A stretch of DNA of 14,772 nt from JAGLTA01 sp023142625 (GTDB lineage: Bacteria > Patescibacteriota > Patescibacteriia > JAACEG01), in contig DAOWHA010000017.1 of assembly GCA_030641665.1 (NCBI GenBank), positions 1 through 14,772 on the forward strand, written 5' to 3'. This document shows, one piece after another, positions 1 to 5,315 of the stretch. Position 1 is the stretch's first letter, and every line of letters begins with the position of its first letter. The position numbers and the translations under genes are program-made. Below the pieces are notes generated by a model. The model ran no database searches. It saw nothing but the letters and a program-made list of their open reading frames with translations, and was not told the DNA's origin.

Positions 1-941
1 ATATCACACAGGGTCTGCCAAGAGTCGTTGAACTTTTTGAAGCAAGGATTCCGAAGAATAAGGCTTATTTAGCCGAAGAAGACGGAATTGTTAATATTGA
101 ACAGCAAGAAAGGGTTATTAAAGACGATAAAGGAAAAATTATTTTAGAAAATATTCCTGGACAAAAAATTATCAAATTAAAATACAGGGGAAACAATGAA
201 GAGGTTTATGATTTTCATAAAAATGCCAAAGATGAAAATGATGAGATTAAAATTAAAGTTAAAGACAAGCAAGGTGTTGAAAAAGGAGATATTCTGTTTA
301 TTCGCGGAAAAGGGCGAAAGGTTAAATGCAAAGAAAAGGGAAGGGTTAAAATTTTATCAGAAAAAATCGTCGTATCCGCTGAAGTTAATAAAATTAAAGA
401 GTTTGTTATTTCTAAAGGTGTTGATATTTGGGTAAAAGACGAAGAAAAAGTTAAAAAAGGGCAGCAATTGACTGAAGGGAATTTAGACCCGAAAGAGCTT
501 TACAGCCTGCTCGGCAGGGAGGCGGTGGAGAAATACATTATTAACGAAATTCAATATCTTTATTCCTCGCAAGGACAGCCATTGAACGATAAGCATATAG
601 AAGTTATCGCGAGGCAGATGTTTTCTAAAGTCAGCATTACTTTTGACGGCGATTCCCGTTTTTTCCCAGGCAATATTATTGATAGAGCGGAGTTTTATGA
701 GGTTAACAATAAAATTGAAAAAGTTAAAGGCGTAAAAGCAAAGGCAAAAGAGATGCTGCTTGGAATTACTAAAGTTTCATTAAATACGACAAGTTTTTTG
801 TCAGCGGCATCGTTTCAAGAAACATCAAAAATTTTAATAGAATCGTCTATAACTGGAAAGATTGACAGGTTGGAAGGATTAAAAGAAAATGTGATTATCG
901 GACGGCTTATTCCAGCAGGAACAGGGTATAAGGAAAAATAA
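1..941 (+). CDS. rpoC: RNA polymerase beta' subunit, C-terminal part (5' truncated by window edge)
   Basis: The largest catalytic subunit of RNA polymerase; only its last 312 or so codons are visible, with the reading frame starting at base 3 (the first two bases finish an Asp codon). The protein enters at ITQGLPRVVELFEAR, the highly conserved segment near the trigger-loop end of beta'. It continues through a variable stretch rich in Lys and Glu and then the conserved C-terminal block: a LLGREAVEKYIINEIQ-like helix, SQGQPLNDKHIEVIARQM, the LNTTSFLSAASFQETSKIL motif and a final EGLKENVIIGRLIPAGTG. These are diagnostic of beta'. The stop at 939-941 is followed by two hairpin terminators, so this is the end of an rpoB-rpoC type transcript. 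No disruption is seen in the visible part. Identification is essentially certain; the start lies outside the window. Confidence 0.98.
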   Translation, partial: ITQGLPRVVELFEARIPKNKAYLAEEDGIVNIEQQERVIKDDKGKIILENIPGQKIIKLKYRGNNEEVYDFHKNAKDENDEIKIKVKDKQGVEKGDILFIRGKGRKVKCKEKGRVKILSEKIVVSAEVNKIKEFVISKGVDIWVKDEEKVKKGQQLTEGNLDPKELYSLLGREAVEKYIINEIQYLYSSQGQPLNDKHIEVIARQMFSKVSITFDGDSRFFPGNIIDRAEFYEVNNKIEKVKGVKAKAKEMLLGITKVSLNTTSFLSAASFQETSKILIESSITGKIDRLEGLKENVIIGRLIPAGTGYKEK

Positions 942-973
942 TCGAAAGTCTATAAAGTCAAAAGTTTGCGTCC

Positions 974-1016
974 AAAAAAACCGCTGATAAATCCAGCGGT
1001 TTTTGATTTTTTTTTT
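974..1016 (+). terminator. Intrinsic terminator of rpoC
   Basis: Perfect 6-bp GC-rich stem CCGCTG (981-986) / CAGCGG (994-999) with a 7-nt loop, extended by an A-tract (976-980) that pairs with the T-tract from 1000. It is followed by TTTTTGATTTTTTTTTT. Its position 33 bases after the rpoC stop fits a Rho-independent terminator. The 3' half is partly duplicated immediately downstream (995-1013 repeated at 1030-1048). Confidence 0.88.
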
Positions 1017-1066
1017 AATTTTTTAATTTAGCGGTTTTTGATTTTTTTAAAAAATTTTTTAATTTA
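995..1066 (+). repeat. Short tandem duplication of the terminator 3' half
   Basis: The 19-base string AGCGGTTTTTGATTTTTTT at 995-1013 recurs exactly at 1030-1048, and the following A/T pattern is also similar, giving two units about 35 bases apart. The second unit has lost the left arm of the hairpin, so it cannot form the terminator stem by itself. It reads as a slippage duplication of a terminator tail. Confidence 0.7.
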
Positions 1067-1075
1067 ATTGGCTTA

Positions 1076-1127
1076 TATAAAAAGTTGACGAAACTGTGCG
1101 ACCGCACAATTCCGTCAACTTTTTTTA
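1076..1127 (+). terminator. Second terminator hairpin after rpoC, possibly bidirectional
   Basis: Long imperfect stem: GTTGACG (1084-1090) pairs with CGTCAAC (1113-1119), and TGTGCG (1095-1100) with CGCACA (1103-1108), separated by a short internal loop with two A-C mismatches. An A-run precedes the stem and seven T's follow it (1120-1126), so it could act on either strand. It lies downstream of the first terminator and directly upstream of the promoter at 1139, insulating rpoC from the next unit. Confidence 0.8.
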
Positions 1128-1138
1128 TTGATTTTTTA

Positions 1139-1166
1139 TTGACTTTTTGCTTATTTTTGTTATTCT
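1139..1166 (+). promoter_or_regulatory. Candidate sigma-A promoter for the structured RNA and protease
   Basis: TTGACT (1139-1144), a 16-base spacer and TATTCT (1161-1166). It sits just after the second terminator and just before the structured RNA, so transcription would begin near 1173. The box matches are good but the region is very AT-rich, so chance resemblance is possible. Confidence 0.55.
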
Positions 1167-1172
1167 ATAAGT

Positions 1173-1333
1173 AACAATTTTAAAAGCCTAACCCTTGGAT
1201 TTTTTGTTTGAGGTATGGTTTAAATCTGAACAAACATAAAGACGGCTTTCCGTCTGGTATTGTTTGTTCAGTCAATATCTGAAAGGGTATTGGATGCCTG
1301 AAAGGGTGTCGCCAGTACGGCGAGCCTTTTTTG
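1173..1333 (+). ncRNA. Candidate structured RNA: cis-regulatory leader or small RNA, with its own terminator
   Basis: About 160 bases with several supported helices. A closing stem pairs 1187-1196 (CCTAACCCTT) with 1283-1293 (AAGGGTATTGG), with one mismatch and one bulge. A perfect 11-bp helix pairs CTGAACAAACA (1226-1236) with TGTTTGTTCAG (1261-1271), capped by AGACGG (1240-1245) / CCGTCT (1250-1255). A terminator pairs GGT-TCGCC (1305-1313, one bulged G) with GGCGAGCC (1319-1326) and is followed by six T's. CTGAAAGGGT occurs twice (1279-1288 and 1298-1307). The 5' ACCCTT can pair with either copy, and pairing with the second would open the base of the terminator. That layout suits an attenuator or riboswitch-like leader of the protease gene 35 bases downstream. 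A stand-alone RNA of 6S-like shape is the alternative. I do not recognise a named family. Confidence 0.55.
1305..1333 (+). terminator. Intrinsic terminator ending the structured RNA
   Basis: Stem TCGCC (1309-1313) / GGCGA (1319-1323) with loop AGTAC, extended through a bulged G by GGT (1305-1307) / GCC (1324-1326). TTTTTT at 1327-1332 follows. It stands 35 bases before the ATG at 1368, so it either ends a separate RNA or attenuates the protease gene. Confidence 0.75.
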
Positions 1334-1367
1334 TAAAAATAATATAATTTTAAACAACTATAAATCT

Positions 1368-2513
1368 ATGAAAAAACAATTTACAATTTTTCTAATTTTA
1401 ATTTTTGTTTTTGGATTAACGCCTATAGATTTTTCTGTCGCTGGAAATTTATCAGATAGATTAAAAGGCAGAATTTTATTACAAGTTGAATCTAACGGCG
1501 AAGCTTGGTATGTCAGCCCTGATAATTCAAATAGATATTTTTTAGGAAGACCAGCAGACGCTTTTAGCGTAATGCGTGAATTGGGACTTGGAATTTCAAA
1601 TAAAGATTTTGATTCTTTTAATAATGTCGCGCCAAAAAGATTATCTGGTAAAATTTTACTTAAAGTTGAGGATAGTGGAAAAGCGTATTATGTTAATCCA
1701 GATGATTTAAAAATGCACTTTTTGGGTCGCCCCGCCGACGCTTTTAAAGTTATGAGAGAATTGGGATTGGGAATTAGTAATAATAATTTAAATAAAATTA
1801 GTATATCAGGTAATTCTACCCTGCCTTTAAAGACAAGAAATAATGCAACAAATAATTTTATAGAAGAAAAAAATGAGTCAGAAAAAAAAGAAGAGATTCA
1901 AAGTGCTAATATTAGTGATTATATTACGAGCGTTGTTGCTATTACATGCTTAGATGATAATGCTTCTATTATATCAGACGGAAGTGGTTCATTGTGGAAT
2001 TTTGGGATTGGGTTTGAATATACTGTTTTAACAAATAAACATGTAATAATGTCAGATCATTGCTATATACATGCCGAAGACATTACTTTTCAAAATTTAG
2101 ACAACACTATATATACTTGGAATACTAACACAGATGTTGCAGTTTTAAAAATTGAAGATCCAGATCAAAATATGAATTTTAAAATATCATTATTAGATAA
2201 ATGTGATACAGAAATGGATTTAGCAACACCTATGTATATAATAGGATATCCCGCATTTGCTACTACAAAAAATAATTGGCTTGCAAGGACAATAACCGAA
2301 GGTATAATAAGTGCACATAATAGATCAAATGAATTATTGTTATATCCCAATTATTATATTTCTTCAAAAATTGATAGCGGTAATTCAGGTGGTATTGCGC
2401 TTGCAAAAAGCGGGAATAATTATTGTGTTCTTGGTATTCCTACATGGCTTTCAGTTGAAAATTATGAAACCCAGGGTATAGTGCAAAATATTCATAATAT
2501 AATGAATAAATAA
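1368..2513 (+). CDS. Secreted trypsin-like serine protease with two N-terminal FLGRPADAF repeats
   Basis: A 381-aa exported protein. Residues 1-25 form a signal peptide (KK, a hydrophobic FLILIFVFGL core, and a likely cut after SVA). Two repeats of about 50 residues follow at exactly 60-residue spacing, from R31 and R91. Each reads roughly RLxGxILLxVExxGxAxYV...FLGRPADAF.VMRELGLGIS, a repeat I associate with exported proteins of Parcubacteria. A low-complexity Asn/Glu/Lys linker (about 141-182) leads into a chymotrypsin-fold domain with an apparently complete triad: His225 in LTNKHV, Asp256 in NTDVAVLKI and Ser340 in DSGNSGG. The domain resembles the HtrA/Trypsin_2 catalytic core, but there is no PDZ domain; the protein ends about 40 residues after the Ser motif. 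The start follows an A/T-rich leader without a Shine-Dalgarno site. It probably acts outside the membrane, anchored or targeted by the repeats; the substrate is unknown. Confidence 0.88.
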   Translation: MKKQFTIFLILIFVFGLTPIDFSVAGNLSDRLKGRILLQVESNGEAWYVSPDNSNRYFLGRPADAFSVMRELGLGISNKDFDSFNNVAPKRLSGKILLKVEDSGKAYYVNPDDLKMHFLGRPADAFKVMRELGLGISNNNLNKISISGNSTLPLKTRNNATNNFIEEKNESEKKEEIQSANISDYITSVVAITCLDDNASIISDGSGSLWNFGIGFEYTVLTNKHVIMSDHCYIHAEDITFQNLDNTIYTWNTNTDVAVLKIEDPDQNMNFKISLLDKCDTEMDLATPMYIIGYPAFATTKNNWLARTITEGIISAHNRSNELLLYPNYYISSKIDSGNSGGIALAKSGNNYCVLGIPTWLSVENYETQGIVQNIHNIMNK

Positions 2514-2551
2514 GTTAGCATAACTAAATAAATTTAATAAAATTAAAATTT

Positions 2552-3133
2552 ATGAATCAAAAACAAATATCTGATCTTATTAAAATGGCTAAAGAACAAA
2601 TAATATTTTGCGAAGAAATAGTAAATTATCCGGAGAAAATGGGAAAACAGAATTATGAAGTTGCTATACCCATAAATAATTTTTACAAAAATACTTGCAA
2701 TGCTTTTTTTGGTAATTGTGTTTTAATAGTTAGTTCATTGTTAAGTAGGGGGGATAAAAATAGAAATACAATAAATTTTTATAATTTGGAAAAATTCATT
2801 AAACATAAAGAAAAAAAATTAAATTTGAATAATCAAATAAAGAAATTTAATAAACATTTTAAGCTTATAAGAAATCAAATAATTGCTCATCAAGATCAAA
2901 GAAATAATAATAATAAAATAATAAACTTAAGGGGACGGGCAATAATAGATAAAAGACATATTATTTTATTGAGCGCTATTTTAGATAAAATAATTCAAGA
3001 ATTTTGTAATTATGCTACCGAGCCAACTATGATTTACAATCCTAAGTATTTTTCAGGAACAGCAAGAGAGGAGATAAATCAAGTACTAAAAAATGCTAAG
3101 TTGATTTTGACTGACTTGCCTGTTTTATCTTGA
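2552..3133 (+). CDS. HEPN-like protein with RNxxxAH motif (AbiU2-type candidate)
   Basis: A 193-aa, predominantly helical, Asn/Lys/Ile-rich protein. Its most telling feature is RNQIIAHQD, with R107 and H113. This fits the RNxxxAH form of the Rx4-6H motif of HEPN-domain RNases, which often serve in toxin or abortive-infection systems. The pattern around it (long helices before the motif, a conserved A-H-x-D) is reminiscent of AbiU2-like proteins. No signal peptide or membrane segment is seen. It lies 38 bases after the protease stop and has no evident antitoxin partner next to it. Its sequence is strikingly rich in AAT/ATA-type codons, and a broken piece of the protease repeat lies immediately downstream, suggesting it arrived by insertion or rearrangement. 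The family assignment rests on one motif and overall character, so it is tentative. Confidence 0.6.
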   Translation: MNQKQISDLIKMAKEQIIFCEEIVNYPEKMGKQNYEVAIPINNFYKNTCNAFFGNCVLIVSSLLSRGDKNRNTINFYNLEKFIKHKEKKLNLNNQIKKFNKHFKLIRNQIIAHQDQRNNNNKIINLRGRAIIDKRHIILLSAILDKIIQEFCNYATEPTMIYNPKYFSGTAREEINQVLKNAKLILTDLPVLS

Positions 3134-3135
3134 AC

Positions 3136-3228
3136 ACCCAATGGACACATTTTAAAGTTATGTGGAATTTAGGATTAGGAATTACGAATAGCGATGTTAG
3201 AAAAATAGATGTTGGAGAAATTGAATAA
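3136..3228 (+). pseudogene. Remnant of a FLGRPADAF-repeat protein (C-terminal tail)
   Basis: The frame from 3136 reads TQWTHFKVMWNLGLGITNSD and runs on to a TAA stop at 3226-3228. It matches the end of the protease repeat (DAFKVMRELGLGISNNN), including a 13-base identical string TTTTAAAGTTATG at 3150-3162 and 1742-1754. There is no start codon of its own, and stops occur in frame just upstream (3097-3099, 3109-3111). It is therefore a decayed 3' end of a repeat protein, now cut off behind the HEPN-like gene. Confidence 0.72.
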
Positions 3229-3289
3229 AAAATGCAATTAAAAGAACAAGGTAATAATGCTTTGTTTTTTTAATTTTATAACATAGGCA

Positions 3290-3318
3290 TTGACAATTAT
3301 ATTTTATTTTTTTATACT
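3290..3318 (+). promoter_or_regulatory. Sigma-A promoter of the hrcA operon
   Basis: Consensus -35 box TTGACA (3290-3295), a 17-base spacer and TATACT (3313-3318). This is the best promoter in the window. The expected start near 3325 falls inside the CIRCE operator, the usual arrangement for HrcA repression. Confidence 0.88.
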
Positions 3319-3322
3319 GTAA

Positions 3323-3349
3323 TTAGCACTCAAATTTAGAGAGTGCTAA
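3323..3349 (+). promoter_or_regulatory. CIRCE operator (HrcA binding site)
   Basis: TTAGCACTC (3323-3331), nine bases, GAGTGCTAA (3341-3349): an exact match to the CIRCE consensus with no mismatch in either arm. CIRCE is bound by HrcA, which represses heat-shock genes until unfolded protein accumulates. It overlaps the predicted transcription start and precedes hrcA, although a 181-bp inverted-repeat element now separates it from the gene. Confidence 0.97.
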
Positions 3350-3351
3350 CA

Positions 3352-3532
3352 TAGGTCTACTGAATAATAATTTACTGCTGCAATTTCCATATTTCGGTCA
3401 AATTTTCCAAAAATTTTAACACCTATATATTTGTAGCGACGGGTTTGAAACCCGTTTCTACAAAAAATTGTTTGAAAAATTTGCATCAAAATCTGAAAAT
3501 TTCGCTAAGTAAATTATTATTCAGTAGACCTA
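3352..3532 (+). mobile_element. MITE-like inverted-repeat element between CIRCE and hrcA
   Basis: A 181-bp element bounded by perfect 24-bp inverted repeats (3352-3375 and 3509-3532; outer sequence TAGGTCTACTG, inner end AATTTAC). Inside, the arms remain loosely complementary. The centre is a clean palindrome: TTTGTAG (3430-3436) / CTACAAA (3458-3464) around ACGGGTTT (3439-3446) / AAACCCGT (3448-3455). The outermost bases on both sides are TA, as expected if a non-autonomous IS630/Tc1-type element duplicated a TA target. It has no coding capacity. It would be transcribed as a large hairpin in the hrcA 5' leader, ending 10 bases before the hrcA ATG. Confidence 0.85.
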
Positions 3533-3542
3533 AAATAAATCT

Positions 3543-4220
3543 ATGCGGGACAGGCAATCGCAATTATTGAATTATACTGTTAGGAGTTATATAAAAACCG
3601 CCCAGCCGGTAGGATCTAATTTACTGATGGAAAAATCAGGAATTAGCATTTCTTCAGCAACTATTCGCAATGAATTATTAGAACTGGAAACAGAGGGTTA
3701 TCTTTATCAGCCGCATACTTCAGCTGGACGGGTGCCTACGGAAAAAGGGTATAAATTTTGGTTGAAAAATTTTTTTAAGGAGAGAGAACTAAACAAAAAG
3801 AAAAGATCTATTTTGTCAGACGCTAAAAAGCGATTTAAGTTAGATAGAAAAAGGCAGTTAAAAGAGATTGCAAGAGTTGTGGCTGAATTATCGCGCGCTA
3901 CTGTAATTATCGGATTTGAACGGCATAATTTTTATCATACAGGAATCTCCCAGCTTTTTACACAGCCAGAATTTCGCGAATATGACTTGGTTTGCAATAT
4001 TTCCGAAATAGTGGATTGCCTTGACGAAAAAGCTCCTGATCTTTTTGACGAAATTGGAAATGACGCAGTAATATTAATAGGCAACGACAACCCTTTCAGT
4101 GAAAATTGTTCAATCGTGTCAGTTAATTTTAATGACAACTTGTTTGTCTTATTGGGTCCGATAAGAATGAATTACGAAGAAAACGCGGCTATTATTAAAT
4201 ATTTAAAAGAGTTAATATAA
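3543..4220 (+). CDS. hrcA: Heat-inducible transcription repressor HrcA (short form)
   Basis: HrcA represses class I heat-shock genes by binding CIRCE. The N-terminal 75 residues carry the family's winged-helix region: YIKTAQPVGS, a SSATIRNELLELETEGYL recognition-helix segment and the PHTSAGRVPTEKGYKFW motif. The remaining 150 or so residues correspond to a reduced GAF-like regulatory domain, ending in FVLLGPIRMNYEENAAIIKYL. At 225 aa it is well below the roughly 340 aa of Bacillus-type HrcA, so the dimerisation/insert regions appear largely missing; no frameshift is visible. The ATG at 3543 follows the inverted-repeat element and has no Shine-Dalgarno site. The next gene starts 2 bases after its stop, so the two are co-transcribed and probably translationally coupled. 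The CIRCE upstream indicates autoregulation. Confidence 0.95.
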   Translation: MRDRQSQLLNYTVRSYIKTAQPVGSNLLMEKSGISISSATIRNELLELETEGYLYQPHTSAGRVPTEKGYKFWLKNFFKERELNKKKRSILSDAKKRFKLDRKRQLKEIARVVAELSRATVIIGFERHNFYHTGISQLFTQPEFREYDLVCNISEIVDCLDEKAPDLFDEIGNDAVILIGNDNPFSENCSIVSVNFNDNLFVLLGPIRMNYEENAAIIKYLKELI

Positions 4221-4222
4221 AT

Positions 4223-5080
4223 ATGAGCGAAGAAAAAAAATATCCAAAAATTATTGTCGGGGCTTTTATATTTAATAATAAAAACGAATTGCTTTTAATA
4301 AAAGCGCCTGCTTGGCATAATGAATATTCGTGTCCCGGCGGCAAGGTTGAATTAGATGAAACATTAGAAGAAGCGATAATCAGAGAAGTTAAAGAAGAGG
4401 CTAATTTAGATATTTTTGATATTGAATTTATTAATTTATCGGAAAGTTTAAATTTAGATAAAACTTATAAAAAAGAGGATAATCATTTAATTTTTGCAAG
4501 CTATAAAGCAAAAGCAAAGGAGATTAATAATTTAAAATTAAATAGTGAAGGTATTAGTTATAAATGGATATCGTTAGATAAATGGATAGACAAAAAAGAA
4601 AAAATTACAAAAACTTCGTTTAATGTTTTAAAACAGATAAAAAAACAATTAGAAGGCGATTTTGAAAGCAGATGCAAGCGCGCGCTGGCGGATTATCAAA
4701 ATTTATTAAAACAGACCGCGAAAGAGAAAGAGGATTTCGCAAAATACGCCAATCTGAATCTTATAATGGAAGTTTTGCCGATTGTTAATAATTTTAAAAT
4801 TTCAGTTGAGCATATTCCTGAAAATCAAAAAGAGAGTGCATGGGTTCAAGGAATAATTTATATCAAAAAGCAATTTTTAGATGTTCTGTCCGCAAACGGA
4901 ATAGAAGAGATAAAAACCGTCGGCGAAAAATTTAATCCTGAAATGCACGAAGCGGTTGAGGATAATAAAAAACAAGACGAAAAACATAAAGGCGAAAAAG
5001 GAATAATTATAAAAGAGATAACCGCTGGATATAAAATGAACGGAAAAGTCATCAGCGCGGCAAAAGTGGTAGTGGATTAA
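4223..5080 (+). CDS. grpE: Nudix hydrolase-GrpE fusion protein
   Basis: A 285-aa two-domain protein. Residues 7-140 are a Nudix domain with its catalytic box: G40, E46 and R54-E55-V56-K57-E58-E59 (only the late Gly of the consensus is replaced, by N61). Such domains hydrolyse nucleoside-diphosphate derivatives. From about residue 146 the sequence is GrpE: FESRCKRALADYQNLLKQT, the end of the long helix, then the four-helix region (LIMEVLPIVNNF) and the C-terminal beta-wing with GEKFNPEMHEAVE and ITAGYKMNGKVISAAKVVV. GrpE drives ADP release from DnaK. The normal GrpE N-terminal coiled coil is mostly replaced by the Nudix domain. The gene lies 2 bases after hrcA under CIRCE control, as grpE usually does. 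By eye the Nudix half is more AT-rich than the GrpE half. No stop or frameshift separates the halves. Nudix substrate unknown. Confidence 0.9.
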   Translation: MSEEKKYPKIIVGAFIFNNKNELLLIKAPAWHNEYSCPGGKVELDETLEEAIIREVKEEANLDIFDIEFINLSESLNLDKTYKKEDNHLIFASYKAKAKEINNLKLNSEGISYKWISLDKWIDKKEKITKTSFNVLKQIKKQLEGDFESRCKRALADYQNLLKQTAKEKEDFAKYANLNLIMEVLPIVNNFKISVEHIPENQKESAWVQGIIYIKKQFLDVLSANGIEEIKTVGEKFNPEMHEAVEDNKKQDEKHKGEKGIIIKEITAGYKMNGKVISAAKVVVD

Positions 5081-5120
5081 TTTTAAATTAACAAAATTTA
5101 ATATTTTTATAATTAATTTT

Positions 5121-5315
5121 ATGAAACAAAACAATAAAAAAAAAGAGCAGGCGTTTAAGAAATGGTTTGTGGATATGGTTTACGACAATATGGCAATGGA
5201 AGATGAAGCGGTTTTAACTAAAAAAGAGATTAGAGATAGAAGTAAAATGCAAATGAATAATTTAGTAAAAGAAGGCGTGCATAAAAAAATTATTTTTCCA
5301 AAAAAATATGCCTAA
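5121..5315 (+). CDS. Small Fic-associated protein carrying an inhibitory-helix-like motif (putative antitoxin)
   Basis: A 64-aa basic protein whose stop overlaps the Fic gene start by 8 bases (ATGCCTAA), so the pair is translationally coupled. Residues 21-36, YDNMAMEDEAVLTKKE, resemble the N-terminal segment of class II Fic proteins (roughly YxSxxIEGNxLTLxE). That segment carries the inhibitory helix motif (S/T)xxxE(G/N). Here the motif is N23-MAM-E27-D28, so the key Glu is kept while the Ser and Gly positions are changed. The simplest reading is that the inhibitory helix, normally fused to Fic, is a separate polypeptide here, acting as an antitoxin. That role is inferred. No Shine-Dalgarno site is visible; the start follows an AATTTT tract. 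The gene lies 40 bases after the Nudix-GrpE gene. Confidence 0.62.
   Translation: MKQNNKKKEQAFKKWFVDMVYDNMAMEDEAVLTKKEIRDRSKMQMNNLVKEGVHKKIIFPKKYA

Noticed and set aside
196..435. 79-codon open frame with a Lys-rich product inside rpoC
   Set aside because: It overlaps the continuous rpoC frame, which runs from base 3 to 941 with recognisable beta' motifs; the product is low complexity.
3352..3532. Riboswitch as the explanation for the long hrcA leader
   Set aside because: Perfect 24-bp ends with flanking TA and a near-palindromic interior fit an inserted inverted-repeat element better than a ligand-binding RNA.
5308..5315. Sequencing frameshift splitting one Fic gene
   Set aside because: The 8-base ATGCCTAA overlap is typical of coupled genes, and both products have natural ends. 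It is kept as a check in the findings but is not the preferred explanation.
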